This document shows positions 46,107-54,306 of a stretch of DNA of 64,000 bases, in pieces. Each line of letters begins with the position of its first letter. Within the stretch, counting starts at the first letter, position 1. A program made the position numbers and the translations under genes. Origin of the DNA: Candidatus Alistipes avicola (GTDB lineage Bacteria > Bacteroidota > Bacteroidia > Bacteroidales > Rikenellaceae); NCBI GenBank assembly GCA_019118565.1, contig DWYR01000013.1, forward strand, positions 1 to 64,000, in the 5' to 3' direction. The notes under the pieces were generated by a model that was not told where the DNA came from, did no database searches, and was given only the letters and a program-made list of their open reading frames with translations.

Positions 46107-46418
46107 ATGCGACCTCTTGCATTCGATTTTGACGAGGAGGTTTACGATATCGTCCGGCAGATCCCTGCCGGACGGGTTGTTTCATACGGACAGATAGCCC
46201 GGTTGATCGGCCAGCCCAACCAGGCCCGACGCGTCGGAGTTGCCATGAAAAACGCCCCTCCCGAGCGACAACTTCCCTGCCACCGCGTTGTGAACAGCCA
46301 GGGTCGCACCGTACCCGGCTGGAGCGAGCAACGCCTTCTGTTGGAGGCCGAAGGGGTTCGATTCTCCCCCGGCGGCCGGGTCGATATGAAGAGCTTCGTG
46401 TGGAGAGAGGTATTATAA
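46107..46418 (+). CDS. MGMT-family DNA-binding protein (O6-alkylguanine transferase fold)
   Basis: A 103-residue protein containing only the DNA-binding/active-site domain of O6-methylguanine-DNA methyltransferase. The helix-turn-helix YGQIARLIGQPNQARRVGVAM is clear. The active-site PCHR is intact (Cys58 in LPCHRVV), unlike alkyltransferase-like proteins where Cys is replaced by Trp. It lacks the N-terminal domain of Ogt/Ada, so it is a minimal MGMT. Start at MRPLAFDF; an ATG nine codons earlier is possible. Function as a repair enzyme is likely but activity of such short forms is variable. Confidence 0.82.
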   Translation: MRPLAFDFDEEVYDIVRQIPAGRVVSYGQIARLIGQPNQARRVGVAMKNAPPERQLPCHRVVNSQGRTVPGWSEQRLLLEAEGVRFSPGGRVDMKSFVWREVL

Positions 46419-46481
46419 AGCAGCTCTTCCCAAGGCAATAACCGTCAGGGATTCCCGTTTCCTATAAAAGCGCCGACTCAC

Positions 46482-47027
46482 ATGAAGAAAATCACTTTAA
46501 CAGCCGTATTCGTCTCGCTGTTTGCCCTCTCGCAGGTTTCAGCACAAGCGCCCATCTACCTGGTCAATGGCGAAATCCGCCACGACATCAGCGACATCCG
46601 TCCCGACGACATCGAAAAGACCACGATGCTTCCGGTCGACGAGGCGCTGATTGCCCAATATGGCCACGAGGCCTCAAACGGAGTAATTGCCATCACCCTG
46701 CGATACGACACGCCGGCCCGTTTTCCCGAAGCGGAGGGGAGTTTCAACCGATACATCGCCAGTCAGATCGAATGGGAAGACCCCCTGCCTGTTGCAAGAG
46801 TCGTCATACGCTATACGATTACCGAAACCGGAGAGACTCTGCTAACCGATGAACTGGAAGTTACGGACCGCCGTCTGAAGCGTCGCGTAGCCAAGGCCGT
46901 AGAGGAGGCCCCTCGCTGGCAGCCGGCCCTGCGCAACGGGGAACCCGTCGCTACCCAAGGGGTTTTACAGGTACAACTTCCGGAAGGGGCTAAACTTCCC
47001 CGAGAGCGAGCCATCATCATTCAATAG
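46482..47027 (+). CDS. Secreted protein: TonB-receptor-plug-like segment plus TonB C-terminal-like domain
   Basis: A 181-residue protein with signal peptide MKKITLTAVFVSLFALSQVSAQ. Residues about 23-80 resemble the plug start of SusC-type receptors (IYLVNGEIRHDISDIRPDDIE, YGHEASNGVIAITLRYD). Residues about 83-178 resemble TonB C-terminal domains (NRYIASQIEWEDPLPVARVVIRY, then RRVAKAVEEAPRWQPALRNGEPVATQG). Both pieces belong to the TonB transport system but are joined without any membrane helix, receptor barrel or proline-rich linker. Possible role: a periplasmic regulator or adaptor. Function unknown. Confidence 0.6.
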   Translation: MKKITLTAVFVSLFALSQVSAQAPIYLVNGEIRHDISDIRPDDIEKTTMLPVDEALIAQYGHEASNGVIAITLRYDTPARFPEAEGSFNRYIASQIEWEDPLPVARVVIRYTITETGETLLTDELEVTDRRLKRRVAKAVEEAPRWQPALRNGEPVATQGVLQVQLPEGAKLPRERAIIIQ

Positions 47028-47047
47028 AGGTTTAACACAATTATACA

Positions 47048-47096
47048 AAAGCGGCATAGCGACAATGGTCAGCCCTGCCGTTTTTCATCCGAAATA
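47048..47096 (+). terminator. Intrinsic terminator after the 46482 gene
   Basis: AAAAGCGGCA pairs with TGCCGTTTTT (one G-U), loop of about 29 nt, then T tract through 47096. Confidence 0.7.
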
Positions 47097-47159
47097 CTCG
47101 ATAAATAAACCAAAAGGAGGAATCCCCGACCCGGTCTTAGGAGGATTGGTGAATTTTAT

Positions 47160-47167
47160 TACCTTTG
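47160..47167 (+). promoter_or_regulatory. menA -7 element TACCTTTG
   Basis: An exact TAnnTTTG match 34 nt before the menA ATG. The -33 spot reads TTAG at N19, a weak match. Confidence 0.5.
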
Positions 47168-47201
47168 TCCGCGACACAATTCACCGAAAACCTCTACAAA
47201 T

Positions 47202-48101
47202 ATGAAAACAAATTCGCTGTCCGCATGGCTCCTGGCCGTACGCCCCTACAGTCTGGGGAATTCGGTCATTCTTGTTCTGGTTGGTTCAGCCATGGCCTTC
47301 GCCGACGGAAGATTCCGTCCCGAAACAGCCCTGCTATGCCTTCTGTTTGCCCTGCTGATGCAATGCACGGCCAATCTGGTAAACGACCTCTGCGACTTTC
47401 AACGGGGTGCCGACCAGCCCGACCGGCTCGGTCCCGACCGCGCCTTCGCCAAAGGATACATCACCCCCGGTGCGATGAAGGGGGGAATCCTCGCCTTCAC
47501 GCTTGCCTCCTGCGCCACCGGAATCGGTCTGCTGGCCCTGAGTGGCTGGGACTGGTCGCTCATCGCCGTCGGTGCGGCCTGCGTCATCTTCGCCTACTTC
47601 TACACGGCCGGCCCCTGGCCGCTCGCCTATCACGGACTGGGCGACGTGGCCGTCATCCTCTTCTTCGGTGTGATTCCGGTCGGATTCACCTACTACCTAC
47701 AGACCGGCTTCTGGGGATGGGAGATCACCGTCGTAGCACTAGCGTTGGGACTGGTGATCGACACAATGCTTATGATCAACAATTTCCGCGATCGCGAGGA
47801 GGACCGTCGCTGCAACAAACGCACGATCGTCGTCTATCTCGGCGCCGCCTTCGGACGCTGGGGATACCTCCTTTTAGGGGTCGGAGCCGTCGCGCTATGC
47901 CTCTCGCTGGCCGCGACCCGTCAATGGGTAGCCGCCCTACTTCCCCTCCCCTATCTCGCATTCCACATCGCCACCTGGCGAAAAATGGTACGTATCGACC
48001 ACGGCGAGGAGCTGAACATCTGTCTCGGAGAAACAGCCCGCAATATCATGCTCTTTGGCGCGCTACTCTCGATAGGCATCCTGCTCGACCACTGGATCTA
48101 A
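47202..48101 (+). CDS. menA: 1,4-dihydroxy-2-naphthoate polyprenyltransferase
   Basis: UbiA-superfamily membrane enzyme of 299 residues that attaches the prenyl chain in menaquinone synthesis. Eight or nine TM helices. The two Asp-rich motifs are NDLCDFQRGAD (about 64-74) and NNFRDREED (about 193-201), which bind prenyl diphosphate through Mg. MenA-type phrases such as RPYSLGNSVILVLVGSAMA and GPDRAFAKGYITPG are present. MenG, the next methylation step, is also in the window at 6710. Single gene with promoter and terminator. Confidence 0.95.
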   Translation: MKTNSLSAWLLAVRPYSLGNSVILVLVGSAMAFADGRFRPETALLCLLFALLMQCTANLVNDLCDFQRGADQPDRLGPDRAFAKGYITPGAMKGGILAFTLASCATGIGLLALSGWDWSLIAVGAACVIFAYFYTAGPWPLAYHGLGDVAVILFFGVIPVGFTYYLQTGFWGWEITVVALALGLVIDTMLMINNFRDREEDRRCNKRTIVVYLGAAFGRWGYLLLGVGAVALCLSLAATRQWVAALLPLPYLAFHIATWRKMVRIDHGEELNICLGETARNIMLFGALLSIGILLDHWI

Positions 48102-48109
48102 AAGACACA

Positions 48110-48147
48110 AGAGAGGCCTGCGACTATTTGCAGGCCTCTCTTTTTTT
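48110..48147 (+). terminator. Terminator between convergent menA and the triple-module lipoprotein gene
   Basis: AGAGAGGCCTGC and GCAGGCCTCTCT form a 12-bp stem over an 8-nt loop, then seven T. It lies between two convergent stops and could serve both strands. Confidence 0.88.
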
Positions 48148-48160
48148 CATCAGGTACCCT

Positions 48161-49855
48161 TTATCGTACCGTTGCTTTCCGGACAGGAGCCGTCACCAAC
48201 GATTTCAAAGTGGCATATTCGACCTTGGGGCTCATTAACGACGCATCCGTACGAGAAGCCGGCTTCACCCCCGACATGGAGAAGAGGCTCAAGTTCTCGA
48301 ACTGCAACGTTCCGGACCAACGTCCCGTGAAGGCGTGCACGGTCGGATAAGCTCCGTCGAAGAACTCGAACTCGAACGTATATACCCCCTCCGAATCAAC
48401 CGCCACGTCGACCCAGCCATCCATTGCGGGAGCCAACGGCGTTGCCTCACCGGTCCGGGCATCGAGCAACCACGTTCCCTCGGGGTTGTTGTCAAAGTCG
48501 AGTGTTCCCGGCATAAACGAACCCTCCTCGTAGGCCATTGTCGGCGTATAGAGTGCCGCAGGCAGCGAGGTCCCGTCACCAGGAGCGGAGAAGAGATCAA
48601 ACAGCATCACATCACCCGTTTCAGCCTCGACCCGGATCTTCCAGTAATCGGCCCCAACGAAGTAATAGTCTCCGTAATATTCAGCACGAGCCACCGTCGC
48701 AGAGGAGAGATCGACGGCATAATCCGACTCCAACTTGGAGATGTTGTCATCGGGATCAACCGTACCCGTATTGTCGGCAATCAGGTCGATCGGCCCCAGA
48801 TAACTACCCTTGACCGAAACGCCTTCGGCCGTCGTCAGATTGACCGTCACGCGGTAGTCCCAGATCCCCTCCTGGGCGATCTCGACCTGTCCGCCGGCGA
48901 TCAATCCGTAGAGGGTCGAGCCATCGGCCGAAGCCTTGGCGCAGAAGCTGCCGTCGACATAGAGGTCATAATCCACGCCGGGGGTGAGGGTACCCTGCCC
49001 CATATCGGCCGAGACACGGTACGTGCCCGGGAAGAGGATCGGATACTCCGGATCGGGTACCGGCTCGGTATTGAGCTGCAGGGTGAGCAGCACGCCCGGC
49101 TCGGTCAGCTTGCCCTGATCGTCAAGCGCCACGTCCGAGAAGTTGAGCACCACGATATCGGCATCGGGGTTGAGCAGTGCATCGCGGTAGTGGTGTCCCA
49201 GGCTGGAGGTCAGCTCGACATCGACATTCTCGCGCAGCACATCGTCCGCCTCGACCGGCGGAGTCTGATCCTCGAACTCGAGTTTGCCCCTGTAGTAGAA
49301 CGTATACTCGACATTCTCCGCACTGGTGAAGGTGGCCTCGATGCGGCACAAATCCCCCTCATAAAGGACGTCGACCGTACCGACTGCAAAATCGATCGAG
49401 GTGGTCTGCCCGGAGGCATCACGCATGAGGGCAAAGGTATACTCCATCACGCAGCTCCCCGCACGGGGTTCGATCGACATGGTGTAGCTCCCCTCCTTGA
49501 TCCGGATATTGCCCGGCTCGGAATACTTCTCGCTGTACAGATCGAGGTAGAGCACCACACCCTCCTTGGCCGGCACGCACATCTGATCCTCGAATACGGT
49601 CTCGGTATTGGCCAGAGCCAGGTAGTAGTTGTCCAGCTCACCGCCGAAGAAGAGCGCTGCACCGCAACGGTCCAGCATTCCACTGAAATCGGAGCCGGGA
49701 TCGGGGTCGGGATTCGGATCATCCCCGTCGTCCGGATCGTCGGGCGTATCCGTGGGGGGCTTCTCGGGCTGGGTCTCCTCCTCGGTGCAGGACCACGAAG
49801 CGACGCTTGCCGCAACAAACGTCAGACAAAATAAAAAGTAGAAAATTCGTTTCAT
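48161..49855 (-). CDS. Lipoprotein with three related beta-rich modules
   Basis: A 564-residue exported lipoprotein. I start at MKRIFYFLFCLTF, which gives a lipoprotein signal ending SWSC; upstream Met residues only add a non-signal tail. An acidic Asp/Pro linker follows (EEETQPEKPP, DPDDPDDGDDP type). Three modules of about 150 residues share a layout of YY(L/F), a strand with VLxLxLxS, a turn with PGTYxxx, FxA..., then an immunoglobulin-like end (YYRGKLEFED, YLGPIDL, RWSGTLQFEN). I do not recognise the family. Possibly a surface adhesin or glycan-related lipoprotein. Confidence 0.75.
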   Translation of the reverse strand: MKRIFYFLFCLTFVAASVASWSCTEEETQPEKPPTDTPDDPDDGDDPNPDPDPGSDFSGMLDRCGAALFFGGELDNYYLALANTETVFEDQMCVPAKEGVVLYLDLYSEKYSEPGNIRIKEGSYTMSIEPRAGSCVMEYTFALMRDASGQTTSIDFAVGTVDVLYEGDLCRIEATFTSAENVEYTFYYRGKLEFEDQTPPVEADDVLRENVDVELTSSLGHHYRDALLNPDADIVVLNFSDVALDDQGKLTEPGVLLTLQLNTEPVPDPEYPILFPGTYRVSADMGQGTLTPGVDYDLYVDGSFCAKASADGSTLYGLIAGGQVEIAQEGIWDYRVTVNLTTAEGVSVKGSYLGPIDLIADNTGTVDPDDNISKLESDYAVDLSSATVARAEYYGDYYFVGADYWKIRVEAETGDVMLFDLFSAPGDGTSLPAALYTPTMAYEEGSFMPGTLDFDNNPEGTWLLDARTGEATPLAPAMDGWVDVAVDSEGVYTFEFEFFDGAYPTVHAFTGRWSGTLQFENLSLFSMSGVKPASRTDASLMSPKVEYATLKSLVTAPVRKATVR

Positions 49856-49974
49856 AGGCAATGGTTTAATTAGGTGTACTTTATAAATATCCGAAAAAAA
49901 ATCCGGATTTCCAAATTTTGCCCCGTTCCGCCCAAAACCGGAGCCGCCGGATCCCATCGAGAGCGGAAATTTGC

Positions 49975-49982
49975 TACCTTTG
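49975..49982 (+). promoter_or_regulatory. xseA -7 element TACCTTTG abutting ATG
   Basis: TACCTTTG ends four bases before the xseA ATG at 49987, the same spacing as at xerC. No clear -33 TTTG. Suggests a leaderless xseA mRNA. Confidence 0.5.
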
Positions 49983-49986
49983 TCTC

Positions 49987-51213
49987 ATGCAGCAATACGT
50001 GACACTATCGCAGCTCCAGAAGATGGTCAAGACGACGCTCAACCAGGCGTTCGCCCTCCCGTTGTGGGTCAGCGCCGAGATCGCCGAGATCAAGGTCAAC
50101 TACTCGGGACACTGCTACCTGGAACTGGTCGAAAAGGGAGGCGAAAACGGAGTCCCGCTTTCGCAGGCTCGTGCCGTCATCTGGCGTTCGTTCTATCCAC
50201 GCATTGCCGGTTACTTCGAGGCAGAGACCGGACAACGCCTTGCTGCCGGCATCCGCATCCTGGCAAAAGTGACGGTTACCTACCACGAACTGTACGGCTT
50301 CTCGCTCAACATCACCGACATCGACCCCGCCTTCACGCTCGGCGACATGGAGCGGCAACGCCAGCTCACGATCGAGCAATTGCAGAAGGACGGAGTCTGG
50401 GACATGAACCACGAACTGCGCATGCCCCGCGTCGTGCAACGCATCGCCATCGTATCGAGCCGACAGGCGGCCGGTTACCAGGATTTCTGCAAGGAGATCG
50501 GCAAAAGCATCTATGCCTTCCGCCTCACGCTCTTCGATGCCTTCATGCAAGGTGCCGGCGCCGAAGATTCGATCATCGCAGCGCTGGATGCCATCGCCGA
50601 CCGTATCGACGAGTTCGATGCAGTCGTCCTGATCCGAGGCGGAGGTTCGGCCAGCGATCTGAACTGTTTCAACGCCTACCGGCTCTGCGCCCACATCGCC
50701 CAGTTTCCGCTGCCGATTCTGACCGGGATCGGACACGACAAGGATACGAGCGTGGCCGACATGGTGGCGCATACCCCGCTGAAAACGCCGACGGCCGTGG
50801 CCGGATGGCTCATCGACCGGATGGCCGAAGTGGACGGATGGCTCGATCTGGCTGCCCTGCAACTGCGCGATGCGACCGTAGCCACATTCCGTCGCGAAGA
50901 GTTGCGCCTGCAACAACAGAAAAACGAACTGGGGCACCTCTCTCAAATACTTCTCATGGGCGGCAACGAGACGCTTCGCCGCTATGCGGAGGAGCTCTGC
51001 CAATCGAGCCGGGAGCTGTTGCGCAGGGAGACAACCCGCCTTGCATCGGCAGCCGACCTGATCGAGAGCCGCTCGCCGCGACACATACTCAACCTCGGAT
51101 TCGCCATCGTCCGCCGAAACGGTCAGGCACTCCACTCCGTATCCGAAATCACTTCGGGAGAGAGCCTACAGGTGGATTTGGCCGACGGATCCTTCGAAAC
51201 GATTGTAAAATAG
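49987..51213 (+). CDS. xseA: Exodeoxyribonuclease VII large subunit
   Basis: A 408-residue subunit that degrades single-stranded DNA with XseB. The N-terminal OB domain is seen (LPLWVSAEIAEIKVNYSGHCYLELVE). The catalytic segment has VLIRGGGSASDLNCFNAYRLC and GIGHDKDTSVADMVAHTPLKTPTAVA, the XseA signature. The C-terminal coiled-coil region follows, where small subunits bind. I start at MQQYVTLSQL, the family start, next to the promoter; longer frames run upstream into AT-rich DNA. xseB follows 9 nt later. Confidence 0.95.
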   Translation: MQQYVTLSQLQKMVKTTLNQAFALPLWVSAEIAEIKVNYSGHCYLELVEKGGENGVPLSQARAVIWRSFYPRIAGYFEAETGQRLAAGIRILAKVTVTYHELYGFSLNITDIDPAFTLGDMERQRQLTIEQLQKDGVWDMNHELRMPRVVQRIAIVSSRQAAGYQDFCKEIGKSIYAFRLTLFDAFMQGAGAEDSIIAALDAIADRIDEFDAVVLIRGGGSASDLNCFNAYRLCAHIAQFPLPILTGIGHDKDTSVADMVAHTPLKTPTAVAGWLIDRMAEVDGWLDLAALQLRDATVATFRREELRLQQQKNELGHLSQILLMGGNETLRRYAEELCQSSRELLRRETTRLASAADLIESRSPRHILNLGFAIVRRNGQALHSVSEITSGESLQVDLADGSFETIVK

Positions 51214-51222
51214 CAACCCGAT

Positions 51223-51411
51223 ATGGCAAAAAAAGAGATTTCCTATACCGAAGCGATGGCCGAGATCGAACGGATCCTCGACCGGTTTCGCCGCGAAGAG
51301 ATGACCGTGGACGTTTTGACCCAGGAGGTAAAGCGCGCCACCGAACTGATCGCCCTCTGCCGCGAACGGCTGAGCAAAACCGAAGAAGAACTCAAGAAAA
51401 TTACGGAATAG
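51223..51411 (+). CDS. xseB: Exodeoxyribonuclease VII small subunit
   Basis: A 62-residue helical protein binding XseA. It has MAKKEISYTEAMAEIERIL and the regular heptad-like ending with ELIALCRERLSKTEEELKKI. Length and place right after xseA are standard. The stop is one base before the methyltransferase ATG. Confidence 0.93.
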   Translation: MAKKEISYTEAMAEIERILDRFRREEMTVDVLTQEVKRATELIALCRERLSKTEEELKKITE

Positions 51412-51412
51412 G

Positions 51413-52192
51413 ATGAAACGATTGATTCGCTGGGTACTCAACCACCTGCCACGCACCTTTCTGCAACGCATTGCCGGAGGCGTAGTCCCGTTGTTGGGGC
51501 TCTTTTACCTGGGGCGCGGTGTCGAATGCCCGATTTGCGGGGCCAAACGGCGCAAGTTTCTCCCCTACGGTTACGTGAAGTCGCGCTCGAACGCCCTCTG
51601 TCCGCGTTGTCTCTCGCTCGAACGCCACCGGTTGCTGTGGCTCTACTTCACGCGCGAGACCAACCTGCTGAGTGAGTTCCCGCGCGTGCTGCACATTGCC
51701 CCCGAGGTCTGCCTGATGCGTCACCTGAAGGAGCACTACCGCGAACATCCAGGACAATACCTGACTGCCGACCTGGAGAGCCCGCTGGCCGACCTGCACT
51801 TCGATATCCAGCAGATCCCGCTCGAAGCGGATTTCGCAGACGTAATCCTCTGCAACCATATTCTCGAGCACGTGGAGGACGACCGGAAAGCCCTTCGCGA
51901 ACTCTACCGCATCATGCGGCCGGGCGGCTGGGGAATCCTCCTCTCCCCGATCGACTATACGCGCGAAGAGACCTTCGAGGATGACTCGATCACCGATCCG
52001 GCCGAACGCACCCGGATTTTCGGACAATACGACCACCGGCGCATCTACGGACGTGATTATGCCGACCGGCTCCGCAGTGCCGGATTCGAGGTCGCGGATA
52101 TTGACTTCGCCGCCGCACTGCCGGCCGAAGAGCGCCAACGATACGCCCTGCCCGAAGACCACATCTACGTCGTCTACAAGGTGCGGGAATAA
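51413..52192 (+). CDS. SAM methyltransferase with N-terminal zinc ribbon
   Basis: A 259-residue class I methyltransferase. A four-Cys ribbon comes first (Cys39, Cys42 in CPICG; Cys63, Cys66 in CPRC), then a Rossmann-like domain whose SAM motif I is divergent (VLHIAPEVCLMRHL instead of a GxGxG). ADLESPLADLHFDIQQIP, the ILCNHILEHVEDDRKAL block and MRPGGWGIL are typical of SAM enzymes of this group. Substrate unknown; zinc-ribbon methyltransferases often act on rRNA, tRNA or sugars. Coupled to xseB (one-base gap), so co-transcribed. Confidence 0.82.
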   Translation: MKRLIRWVLNHLPRTFLQRIAGGVVPLLGLFYLGRGVECPICGAKRRKFLPYGYVKSRSNALCPRCLSLERHRLLWLYFTRETNLLSEFPRVLHIAPEVCLMRHLKEHYREHPGQYLTADLESPLADLHFDIQQIPLEADFADVILCNHILEHVEDDRKALRELYRIMRPGGWGILLSPIDYTREETFEDDSITDPAERTRIFGQYDHRRIYGRDYADRLRSAGFEVADIDFAAALPAEERQRYALPEDHIYVVYKVRE

Positions 52193-52238
52193 TCAGGTCT
52201 TCCTCTAAAACAAGCAAACACACATCTTATTACACAAC

Positions 52239-52272
52239 AAAAAAGTCCCCGGCCTCAACGGTCGGGGACTTT
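52239..52272 (-). terminator. Intrinsic terminator of rpsA
   Basis: AAAGTCCCCG (52242-52251) with CGGGGACTTT (52263-52272), 11-nt loop. On the minus strand a T run follows (A-run 52239-52244). About 20 nt after the rpsA stop. Confidence 0.85.
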
Positions 52273-52293
52273 GCTTATCTCTTTTGGAAAAGA

Positions 52294-54093
52294 TTACTTG
52301 TTCTTCTCGGCAGCCTCAAGAGCATCCTTGAGTTCAGCCAGACCGGCGATGTCGCCCAGCGTGGTTTTCTCAACCGATGCGTTGATCTTCTTCACCGAAG
52401 ACTTCGTTGCCTCTGCAGCAGCCTTCTTCTCGGCAGCCTGCTCGGCACGCTCGGCACGTTTTGCCTCCTCGAAGATACGAGTGTGCGACAACGTGATACG
52501 TTTGGTAGCCTTCGAGAACTCGATCACCTTGAACTGCAGTTTCTCACCTACCGTAGCCGTCGTACCGTCCTCTTTTACGAGCTGGCGTGCGGGAGCAAAG
52601 CCCTCGATGTTCTCACCCAGCGATACGATAGCGCCCTTATCGGTCATCTCGGTAATCGTACCCTCGTGGATGCTGTCTACCGGGAACTGGTTCTCGAACT
52701 CGTTCCAGGGATTCTCCTCGAGCTGTTTGTGACCCAGGCTGAGACGACGGTTCTCCTTGTCGATCTCAAGAACAACTACGTCGATATCGGCACCTACCTG
52801 CGTGAACTCACCCGGATGCTTGATCTTCTTGGTCCAGCTCAGGTCAGAGATGTGGATCAGACCGTCGATACCCTCCTCGATCTCAACGAATACACCGAAG
52901 TTGGTGAAGTTGCGAACCTTGGCCGTAGTCTTGGTACCAACAGGGTATTTGGTCTCGATGTCAGCCCAGGGATCCGGTGTCAGCTGTTTGATACCGAGCG
53001 ACATCTTGCGCTCGTTACGGTCAAGCGTCAGAACGACAGCCTCAACCTCGTCACCCACCTTCAGGAAGTCCTGTGCAGAACGCAGGTGCTGGCTCCAGGA
53101 CATCTCCGATACGTGGATCAAGCCCTCTACGCCCGGTGCGATCTCAACAAATGCACCGTAGTCGGCCATTACGACAACCTTGCCTTTCACGTGGTCGCCA
53201 ACCTTCAGGTTGGGATCCAGAGCCTCCCAAGGATGAGGAGCGAGCTGTTTCAGACCCAGAGCGATACGTTTCTTCGACTCGTCGAAGTCGAGGATAACCA
53301 CGCGGATCTTCTCGTCCAGCGAAACGATCTCCTCGGGGTGGTTTACACGGCCCCAAGACAGGTCGGTGATGTGGATCAGACCGTCCACACCGCCCAGGTC
53401 GACGAATACGCCGTACGAGGTGATGTTCTTAACCGTACCCTCAAGGATCTGACCCTTCTCGAGTTTGGACATGATCACCTGTTTCTGAGCCTCAAGTTCG
53501 GCCTCGATCAGAGCCTTGTGCGATACCACTACGTTGCGGAACTCCTGGTTGATCTTCACAACCTTGAACTCCATCGTCTTATCTACATATACATCGTAGT
53601 CGCGGATGGGTTTCACGTCGATCTGCGAACCCGGCAGGAAGGCCTCGATACCGAATACGTCCACGATCATACCGCCCTTGGTGCGGCACTTGATGTAACC
53701 CTTGATGATCTCGTCCTTCTCGAGGGCCTCGTTTACACGATCCCAAGACTTGAGCTGACGTGCCTTCTTGTGCGAAAGTGCCAGCTGGCCGTTCTTGTCC
53801 TCGGCAGACTCTACATATACCTCAACCTTGTCGCCTACGGCCAGATCCGGATTGTAACGGAACTCGGAGATCGGAATGATACCCTCGCTCTTGTAGCCGA
53901 TGTTTACAACGACTTCGCGTTTGTTGATACCGATAACCGTACCCTCAACTACCTCGTTGGCAGCGATGTTCGACAACGTCTTGTCGTAAGCCTCGGTGAT
54001 TGTCTTTTTATCCTGGTCGTAAACACCCAGGTCGTTCTCAAACGCGTTCCAGTCAAAGTCCTCGTTTGCAACTACTTTTTTTGTTTCTTCCAT
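52294..54093 (-). CDS. rpsA: 30S ribosomal protein S1
   Basis: A 599-residue protein with six S1 (OB-fold) repeats, recognisable at VVEGTVIGINKREVVVNIG, IIKGYIKCRTKGGMIVDVFG, ILEGTVKNITSYGVFVDLG, HVKGKVVVMADYGAFVEIA, KTTAKVRNFTNFGVFVEIE and IHEGTITEMTDKGAIVSLG. S1 delivers mRNA to the 30S subunit, which matters where Shine-Dalgarno sites are rare, as here. Start at MEETKKVVANEDF; a Met eight codons earlier is in a leader-like segment. A Lys/Ala-rich tail ends the protein. Confidence 0.97.
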   Translation of the reverse strand: MEETKKVVANEDFDWNAFENDLGVYDQDKKTITEAYDKTLSNIAANEVVEGTVIGINKREVVVNIGYKSEGIIPISEFRYNPDLAVGDKVEVYVESAEDKNGQLALSHKKARQLKSWDRVNEALEKDEIIKGYIKCRTKGGMIVDVFGIEAFLPGSQIDVKPIRDYDVYVDKTMEFKVVKINQEFRNVVVSHKALIEAELEAQKQVIMSKLEKGQILEGTVKNITSYGVFVDLGGVDGLIHITDLSWGRVNHPEEIVSLDEKIRVVILDFDESKKRIALGLKQLAPHPWEALDPNLKVGDHVKGKVVVMADYGAFVEIAPGVEGLIHVSEMSWSQHLRSAQDFLKVGDEVEAVVLTLDRNERKMSLGIKQLTPDPWADIETKYPVGTKTTAKVRNFTNFGVFVEIEEGIDGLIHISDLSWTKKIKHPGEFTQVGADIDVVVLEIDKENRRLSLGHKQLEENPWNEFENQFPVDSIHEGTITEMTDKGAIVSLGENIEGFAPARQLVKEDGTTATVGEKLQFKVIEFSKATKRITLSHTRIFEEAKRAERAEQAAEKKAAAEATKSSVKKINASVEKTTLGDIAGLAELKDALEAAEKNK

Positions 54094-54178
54094 CTTGGAA
54101 AATAAAATGCGATGCAATCGCTCGTTAAATGGTTAATAATAAGTTATTTGCGCACAAATATATCCTGCGCGCGAAGGG

Positions 54179-54209
54179 CAAAGATACGAATATTTCGGCA
54201 AAATGCAAA
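54179..54209 (-). promoter_or_regulatory. rpsA promoter (TTTG-N19-TATCTTTG)
   Basis: On the minus strand TTTG (54209-54206), 19 nt, TATCTTTG (54186-54179). A second -7 box TATATTTG lies at 54162-54155 without a matching -33. The 5' UTR is about 80 nt. Confidence 0.65.
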
Positions 54210-54248
54210 TTTTCACTATTTTTTAACACCCGGAACGTGCTGATTGCC

Positions 54249-54281
54249 AAAGAAAAGTGCCGGGACACGACATCCCGGCAC
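54249..54281 (-). terminator. Terminator of the 5'-nucleotidase gene
   Basis: GTGCCGGGA and TCCCGGCAC form a 9-bp stem with a 7-nt loop. TTTTCTTT follows on the minus strand. Confidence 0.8.
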
Positions 54282-54306
54282 CAGCACATTCCAATCGGCC
54301 TCCGAA

